From the NCBI RefSeq assembly GCF_030518155.1, contig NZ_JAULRU010000797.1, forward strand, positions 186,001 through 250,000: a stretch of 64,000 nucleotides of DNA, written 5' to 3'. Shown piece by piece: positions 59,597-64,000 of the stretch. The position numbers and the translations under genes were made by a program. Source of the stretch: Gilvimarinus gilvus (GTDB lineage Bacteria; Pseudomonadota; Gammaproteobacteria; Pseudomonadales; Cellvibrionaceae). The notes beneath the pieces were generated by a model. That model did not search any database and was not told the origin of the DNA. It saw only the letters and a list, made by a program, of their open reading frames with translations. Position 1 is the first letter of the stretch; the number at the start of each line of letters is the position of its first letter.

Positions 59597-60679
59597 TCAA
59601 CGTAGTTTCAATGTCGCCAGGCCAAAAAGCACCAGCATCACAGTAATAATCCAGAACCGAACAATCACACGTGGCTCGGGCCAACCCTTGAGTTCAAAAT
59701 GATGATGTAGCGGTGCCATTCGAAATATTCTTCTACCCGTTAGTTTGTAAGAGCCAACCTGTAGAATCACAGACACGGTTTCCATGACAAAGACGCCACC
59801 CATTATGAAGAACACTATTTCGTGACGGACAATAACCGCGATTATTCCCAGTGCTGCCCCCAGAGAGAGCGCACCGACATCTCCCATGAACACTTGAGCG
59901 GGATACGTGTTGAACCACAGGAACCCTAACCCAGCGCCACACAGCGCCGCGCAAAAAACAACCAGCTCACCACTACCAGGCACATGCGCAATGTGTAGAT
60001 ACTGAGCAAACTCAAAGTGCCCGGTCACGTAGGCAATCACCCCGAGCGCAGCCGCAACCATCACTGACGGCATAATGGCGAGGCCATCCAGTCCGTCCGT
60101 CAAGTTCACAGCGTTACTTGAGCCAACTACAACCAAGTACGTAAGCACGACGTAGAACAGCCCCAGCTCCAAAGCTACACTCTTAAAGAATGGCAAAAAC
60201 AATTGTGTTTCGACCGCCTCGGTTGCCGTCATATACAAAAAGACGGCCGCCCCAATACCGGCTACTGATTGCCAAAAGTATTTCCAGCGGGCAGGTAATC
60301 CGCGAGAGTTTTTCTGTACCACTTTTCGGTAGTCATCGACCCACCCAACGGCACCGAACACTGCCGTAACCAGCAGCACCACCCAAACGTACCGATTGGC
60401 CAAATCAGACCAAAGCAGCGTACTGATAAAAATTGCTGCCAATATAAGAGTACCGCCCATTGTAGGCGTGCCCGATTTGGTTAGATGAGACTGGGGGCCG
60501 TCATCTCGTACTGACTGACCAATTTGCAACTGGTTCAGCTTGCGGATCATCCATGGCCCTAGCAGCAGGGATATCCCCAGGGCTGTCATCACGCTTAAAA
60601 TTGCACGCAGTGTCAAATACTGAAACACATAGAATGCGCTACTGTATTCCTGCAACCGCTCAGCCAGCCAGAGCAACAT
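59597..60679 (-). CDS. mraY: Phospho-MurNAc-pentapeptide translocase
   Basis: The product is a 360-residue polytopic enzyme with about ten helices that makes lipid I from UDP-MurNAc-pentapeptide and undecaprenyl phosphate. Motifs: GTPTMGG in the first cytoplasmic loop, [10 protein letters not shown] with the Asp pair, [33 protein letters not shown] and the [13 protein letters not shown] loop. Its ATG overlaps the murF stop as TAATG. Confidence 0.98.
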   Translation of the reverse strand: MLLWLAERLQEYSSAFYVFQYLTLRAILSVMTALGISLLLGPWMIRKLNQLQIGQSVRDDGPQSHLTKSGTPTMGGTLILAAIFISTLLWSDLANRYVWVVLLVTAVFGAVGWVDDYRKVVQKNSRGLPARWKYFWQSVAGIGAAVFLYMTATEAVETQLFLPFFKSVALELGLFYVVLTYLVVVGSSNAVNLTDGLDGLAIMPSVMVAAALGVIAYVTGHFEFAQYLHIAHVPGSGELVVFCAALCGAGLGFLWFNTYPAQVFMGDVGALSLGAALGIIAVIVRHEIVFFIMGGVFVMETVSVILQVGSYKLTGRRIFRMAPLHHHFELKGWPEPRVIVRFWIITVMLVLFGLATLKLR

Positions 60680-62055
60680 TAGAGTTCATCCTCATCAATC
60701 AATGCCCCGGCGACTAAATCCATCCGCGCGCTGCGAGAACCTTTTATAAGAACGGTACAATCGCTATCCGTAACGACCGAAAGTAAATGTTCGAGCAAAT
60801 CTTTTTGATTCTCAAAATGTTTACTTGGCCCACTAAAATTTTCACTTACTGCACGGGCCATAGGACCAATGGTAAAAACTGCCTGCAACGCCTTGCCTGA
60901 GGCATACGCCCCTATCTCTGCGTGGTGTAAATGCGACTCTTCGCCAAGCTCTCCCATTTCCCCCATAACCAATATGTTGGCACCCTTTATATCTGCAAGC
61001 ACATCAATCGCCGCTCGAACGGAGCCCGGGTTTGCATTGTATGAGTCGTCAATAATAGTGCTGCCGTTTGGCCCCCGGCAGAATTTCATACGGCCATTGA
61101 CCGATGAAAATTTGCTTAATCCACACACAATAGCCTCATCACTTGCGCCTACCGCATAGGCACAACAAGTTGCGGCCAGTGCGTTTCTCACGTTGTGATA
61201 ACCCCCCACGGACAAACAAATGGGTAGCGTTCGCCCTAACAGTTGAATTTCAAACTGAAGCCCAGTATCAGTCACTTCAATATTGGATGCGTAGCAGTGG
61301 GCCGCTGTGTTTTTCAGTGAAAAACTCAATAGTGTCCTATCTTTTAATTGTGCAAGCCACTGACCGGAGAACTGGTCATCCAAATTTACGACACAACAAC
61401 CATCAGCTTTGACACCTTGATAGATTTCTCCTTTTGCATCTGCAACCCCCTCTAGCGAACCAAAACCTTCGAGGTGCGCGGGCATAACATTATTGACTAG
61501 AGCAACATCCGGCACAGCGAGTTCACACAGGTAAGCAATCTCTCCTATTGCACTAGCGCCCATTTCAATCACCGCGTAGCGCTCCTGCCCGGTTAGGCGC
61601 AGCAGCGTGAGAGGCACACCAATGTGGTTGTTTAAATTACCTTGAGTAGTCAACACCTCACCATGCTCTCGCAAAATACCGTCAACCATTGTGCGCACAG
61701 TGGTTTTGCCACTGGAGCCGGTAATCGCCACTACCGGCGAGTTAAAACGCGAGCGATTAGCGCGCGCCAACTCACCTAGCCCCAAGACGGTGTCATCCAC
61801 TTGCAATTGCGCTAGTGAGCAAGTGGGGTCAATCGTATCCACCATGGCGCCTACAGCGCCCATTTCCTGGACCTGATGCAAATATTCGTGAGCGTTAAAG
61901 TTGGGGCCACGTAGCGCGACAAAAAAATCACCTGCCTTGATCGCCCTCGAATCCGTACAAACTTTCGAAAAAGGACCGCTATCGGCGGTCATAACCGTCG
62001 TGAAGAATCGAGAAAGCTGACGGTGTAACTGGCCAATCGACATAACTCCAATCAC
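60679..62055 (-). CDS. murF: UDP-N-acetylmuramoyl-tripeptide--D-alanyl-D-alanine ligase
   Basis: The product is 458 residues: an N-terminal substrate domain ([19 protein letters not shown]), ATP loop [15 protein letters not shown], a central [13 protein letters not shown] and the C-terminal [16 protein letters not shown]. It adds D-Ala-D-Ala. The GTG at 62055 is chosen because it overlaps the murE stop (GTGA) and has GGAGG 8 nt upstream; an ATG at 62043 is the alternative. Confidence 0.96.
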   Translation of the reverse strand: MIGVMSIGQLHRQLSRFFTTVMTADSGPFSKVCTDSRAIKAGDFFVALRGPNFNAHEYLHQVQEMGAVGAMVDTIDPTCSLAQLQVDDTVLGLGELARANRSRFNSPVVAITGSSGKTTVRTMVDGILREHGEVLTTQGNLNNHIGVPLTLLRLTGQERYAVIEMGASAIGEIAYLCELAVPDVALVNNVMPAHLEGFGSLEGVADAKGEIYQGVKADGCCVVNLDDQFSGQWLAQLKDRTLLSFSLKNTAAHCYASNIEVTDTGLQFEIQLLGRTLPICLSVGGYHNVRNALAATCCAYAVGASDEAIVCGLSKFSSVNGRMKFCRGPNGSTIIDDSYNANPGSVRAAIDVLADIKGANILVMGEMGELGEESHLHHAEIGAYASGKALQAVFTIGPMARAVSENFSGPSKHFENQKDLLEHLLSVVTDSDCTVLIKGSRSARMDLVAGALIDEDEL

Positions 62056-63542
62056 GCGCCTACCCTCCGCTTTGCCAATGCTTGCCGGGCGCAATCTACA
62101 TCGCTAAAGGCCAATTCAGTGTCCGCAAAAATCTGTACCTGTTCATGCCCCTTACCTGCAATGAGCACGGCGTCGCCTTTGGCGGCCTGCTGCACGGCTA
62201 ATGCGATGGCTTTATCTCGCTCCGCAATAACCAGACACCTCTCAGGACTGTGCATACCCCGGACAATTTGCGAGGCAATGACGGCCGGGTCTTCATTGCG
62301 AGGATTATCATTGGTGACAATAACGTAATCAGCCGTTTTCTCCGCCGCCCGGCCCATAACGGGCCGCTTGTCAGCATCGCGGTTACCGCCACAACCAAAG
62401 ACACACCACAGACTGCCCTTGGTATGTTGTTTTACCGCACGCAATGCTTTTATCAGAGCATCAGGGGTGTGGGCATAATCTACGACAACCTGAATATCTT
62501 GAGCGCCGCCAATGGAGACCTGCTCCATCCGACCAGGAGCTGGCTTCAATGTCGGCAATAGGGGAGCAGTTTCCGCCAAGCTGTAACCTCGCAGCAAAGC
62601 GGCAGCCACTGCGGCTAGTAAATTGCTTGTATTGAACTCGCCAATCAATGGGGATGAAAATTCAGCCGTTTCGCCTTGGTAATGGACATAACCGCTAACC
62701 CCCTCGCACGAATAGTCGAGAGAGCTGCAAAATAAATCAGCCTTGGGGTTGCGTGTTGAGTAGGTCAGGCACGAGCCATTTCTAGCGGCGCGCGCCTGCA
62801 AACTTTGACACCAGGAATCATCGATATTAAGTACGGCATGACGAAAGTTACGACTCTTTAGCAGCTTAGCCTTGGCTTTGCCGTACTGTTTTATATCGCC
62901 GTGGTAATCAAGATGATCGTGGGATAGATTGGTAAAAACCCCGGTCGTAATACAAACATCCTTAACTCTATGCTGTATTAATGCGTGAGAGGAGACCTCC
63001 ATAGCCAAACACTCAACGTTCGAATCTACAAGTTCGCGTATCAGTCTCTGAGTTGTAATCGGATCTGGCGTGGTTAAACCGGTCGCGACCAACGACTCCT
63101 GTCGACAGCCGTAGCCTAGCGTCCCCATGACAGCGGAAGATTTTCCCAACTGCTGCAAAAGCTGCGCAATGAGAAGCGTACAGGTAGTTTTGCCATTGGT
63201 TCCGGTTACACCAATGACATCCAGCTGGGTGCTCGGGTCACCATAGACAATACCGGCCAAGTGACTCAATTGCTTATCGAGCTTTTCTACCCAGATAACC
63301 TTGTCATCATCCAATCGCTTGTCGAAGCCGGCCTTATCCGCTAGCACCGCGACAGCTCCAGCTTGCAAAGCGTCATCAATAAAGTCAGTCGCATCAACCC
63401 GGGCACCTTTTAGCGCCACAAAAACATTGCCCGGTAGAACTTTCCGGCTGTCCTGCGTAATGCCATTGAGTACCTCAGCGGCGAGACCTTGGTCCAGCTC
63501 GCTCACGAGCGCTTCGAGTGGCAACGGTTTAACACTGGCCAT
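62052..63542 (-). CDS. murE: UDP-MurNAc-tripeptide synthetase, meso-DAP type
   Basis: The product is 496 residues and adds meso-diaminopimelate. It has ITQDSRKVLPGNVFVALKG, the ATP loop GVTGTNGKTTCTLL, LAMEVSSHALIQHRV with the carbamylated-Lys region further on, and the DAP-specificity motif DNPRNEDP. The last motif separates it from lysine-adding forms and fits a Gram-negative wall. Its ATG overlaps the ftsI stop by one base (TAATG). Confidence 0.98.
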   Translation of the reverse strand: MASVKPLPLEALVSELDQGLAAEVLNGITQDSRKVLPGNVFVALKGARVDATDFIDDALQAGAVAVLADKAGFDKRLDDDKVIWVEKLDKQLSHLAGIVYGDPSTQLDVIGVTGTNGKTTCTLLIAQLLQQLGKSSAVMGTLGYGCRQESLVATGLTTPDPITTQRLIRELVDSNVECLAMEVSSHALIQHRVKDVCITTGVFTNLSHDHLDYHGDIKQYGKAKAKLLKSRNFRHAVLNIDDSWCQSLQARAARNGSCLTYSTRNPKADLFCSSLDYSCEGVSGYVHYQGETAEFSSPLIGEFNTSNLLAAVAAALLRGYSLAETAPLLPTLKPAPGRMEQVSIGGAQDIQVVVDYAHTPDALIKALRAVKQHTKGSLWCVFGCGGNRDADKRPVMGRAAEKTADYVIVTNDNPRNEDPAVIASQIVRGMHSPERCLVIAERDKAIALAVQQAAKGDAVLIAGKGHEQVQIFADTELAFSDVDCARQALAKRRVGA

Positions 63543-64000
63543 TACAACGCCACCCCACTGCTCGCCACTTGCTCGGAAAATTTTGAGTGAACCGTTAGGC
63601 GGGATGCGCTCGACTTAGGCGGCTCCTGCAACAAACGCAACGCGCCCTCGGTAATGCTAGCGAAAACGGGAGCGGCAACTTGCCCACCGTGATACTTCGT
63701 ATCGCGCGGCTCATCAATAACAACAGCGACTATAATTTCGGGGTCATCAAGTGGCGCAACCCCCACGAAAGAGCCGATATAAAGATGATCAGCATAGCCA
63801 CCTGCGTCCGCCTTATGCGCCGTACCTGTTTTGCCAGCGACCGGATATGCATCAATAAAAGCTCTGCTGCCAGTGCCGTCATCGCTTACCACCTTGCGTA
63901 ACATTTTCATTACGGCCTGCGCATGCTCAGGCGCCACCACGCGCTGAGTTGGCGCAGGCTTATCGGTTCGCAGCAAACTGACAGGGCGCCGAACGCCTTC
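63542..64000 (-). CDS. ftsI: Peptidoglycan D,D-transpeptidase FtsI/PBP3, C-terminal fragment
   Basis: Only the last ~152 residues are in the window; the frame is open to the edge and starts EGVRRPVSLLRTDKP. It includes the penicillin-binding KTG motif in VAGKTGTAHKADAGGYADH and the FVGVAPLDDPEIIVAVVIDEP segment of class B PBP3. The active-site SxxK and SxN motifs lie outside. It cross-links septal peptidoglycan together with FtsW, encoded further down this transcript. Confidence 0.96.
   Translation of the reverse strand, partial: EGVRRPVSLLRTDKPAPTQRVVAPEHAQAVMKMLRKVVSDDGTGSRAFIDAYPVAGKTGTAHKADAGGYADHLYIGSFVGVAPLDDPEIIVAVVIDEPRDTKYHGGQVAAPVFASITEGALRLLQEPPKSSASRLTVHSKFSEQVASSGVAL

Overview
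The window is a stretch of gammaproteobacterial chromosome. Gene order closely follows Pseudomonas-type chromosomes: degS/algW-hisD-hisG-murA-ibaG-mla, kdsD to npr, mreBCD-maf-rng-yhdP, gatCAB, ampDE-DUF1631-nadC-pilA/pilBCD-coaE-yacG, secA-argJ-mutT, and the dcw cluster. Several small losses compared with that order suggest a marine Cellvibrio/Saccharophagus-like relative; this placement is inference from gene order only. The murE product has the DNPR motif of meso-diaminopimelate-adding enzymes, and the lpt, kds, lpxC and mla genes show a Gram-negative LPS envelope. No rRNA, tRNA, CRISPR array, transposase, integrase or phage gene was seen.

Layout. 1-2011: a cut-off alpha/beta hydrolase (-), then zapG and degS (+). 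2041-3726: three small minus-strand accessory genes (monooxygenase-like, GNAT, GFA-like) with a C9 run and a terminator. 3825-8129: a 7-bp tandem repeat, then hisD, hisG, murA, ibaG and a lone mlaC (-). 8335-16834: caxA-kdsD-kdsC-lptC-lptA-lptB-rpoN-hpf-ptsN-rapZ-npr-darP (+), covering Kdo synthesis, LPS export and the nitrogen PTS. 16900-25407: mreB-mreC-mreD-maf-rng-yhdP (-). 25771-30099: gatC-gatA-gatB, a PA4642-like gene and cysZ (+). 30154-34672: DUF1631 gene, ampD, ampE, yajQ (-). 34941-43000: nadC, two tandem pilin genes (-), then pilB-pilC-pilD-coaE-yacG (+). 43042-49000: an M23 peptidase gene, secA, argJ and a Nudix-ThiE fusion (-). 49160-64000: lpxC and the dcw cluster (-), with ftsI cut off by the window edge.

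Most genes serve envelope growth and division: precursor synthesis (murA, murC-G, mraY, ddlB), septation (ftsI, W, Q, A, Z), rod shape (mreBCD), LPS (kds, lpt, lpxC), recycling (ampD) and intermembrane lipid transport (yhdP, mlaC).

No clearly new multi-gene system was found. The points most worth a second look are: two 91%-identical pilin genes, each with its own sigma-54 promoter and terminator; a ~58-bp palindromic element found twice, each time between convergent genes; mlaC without mlaFEDB; a probable ATT start codon in mreC; and a 9-copy heptamer repeat just upstream of a GFA-like gene.
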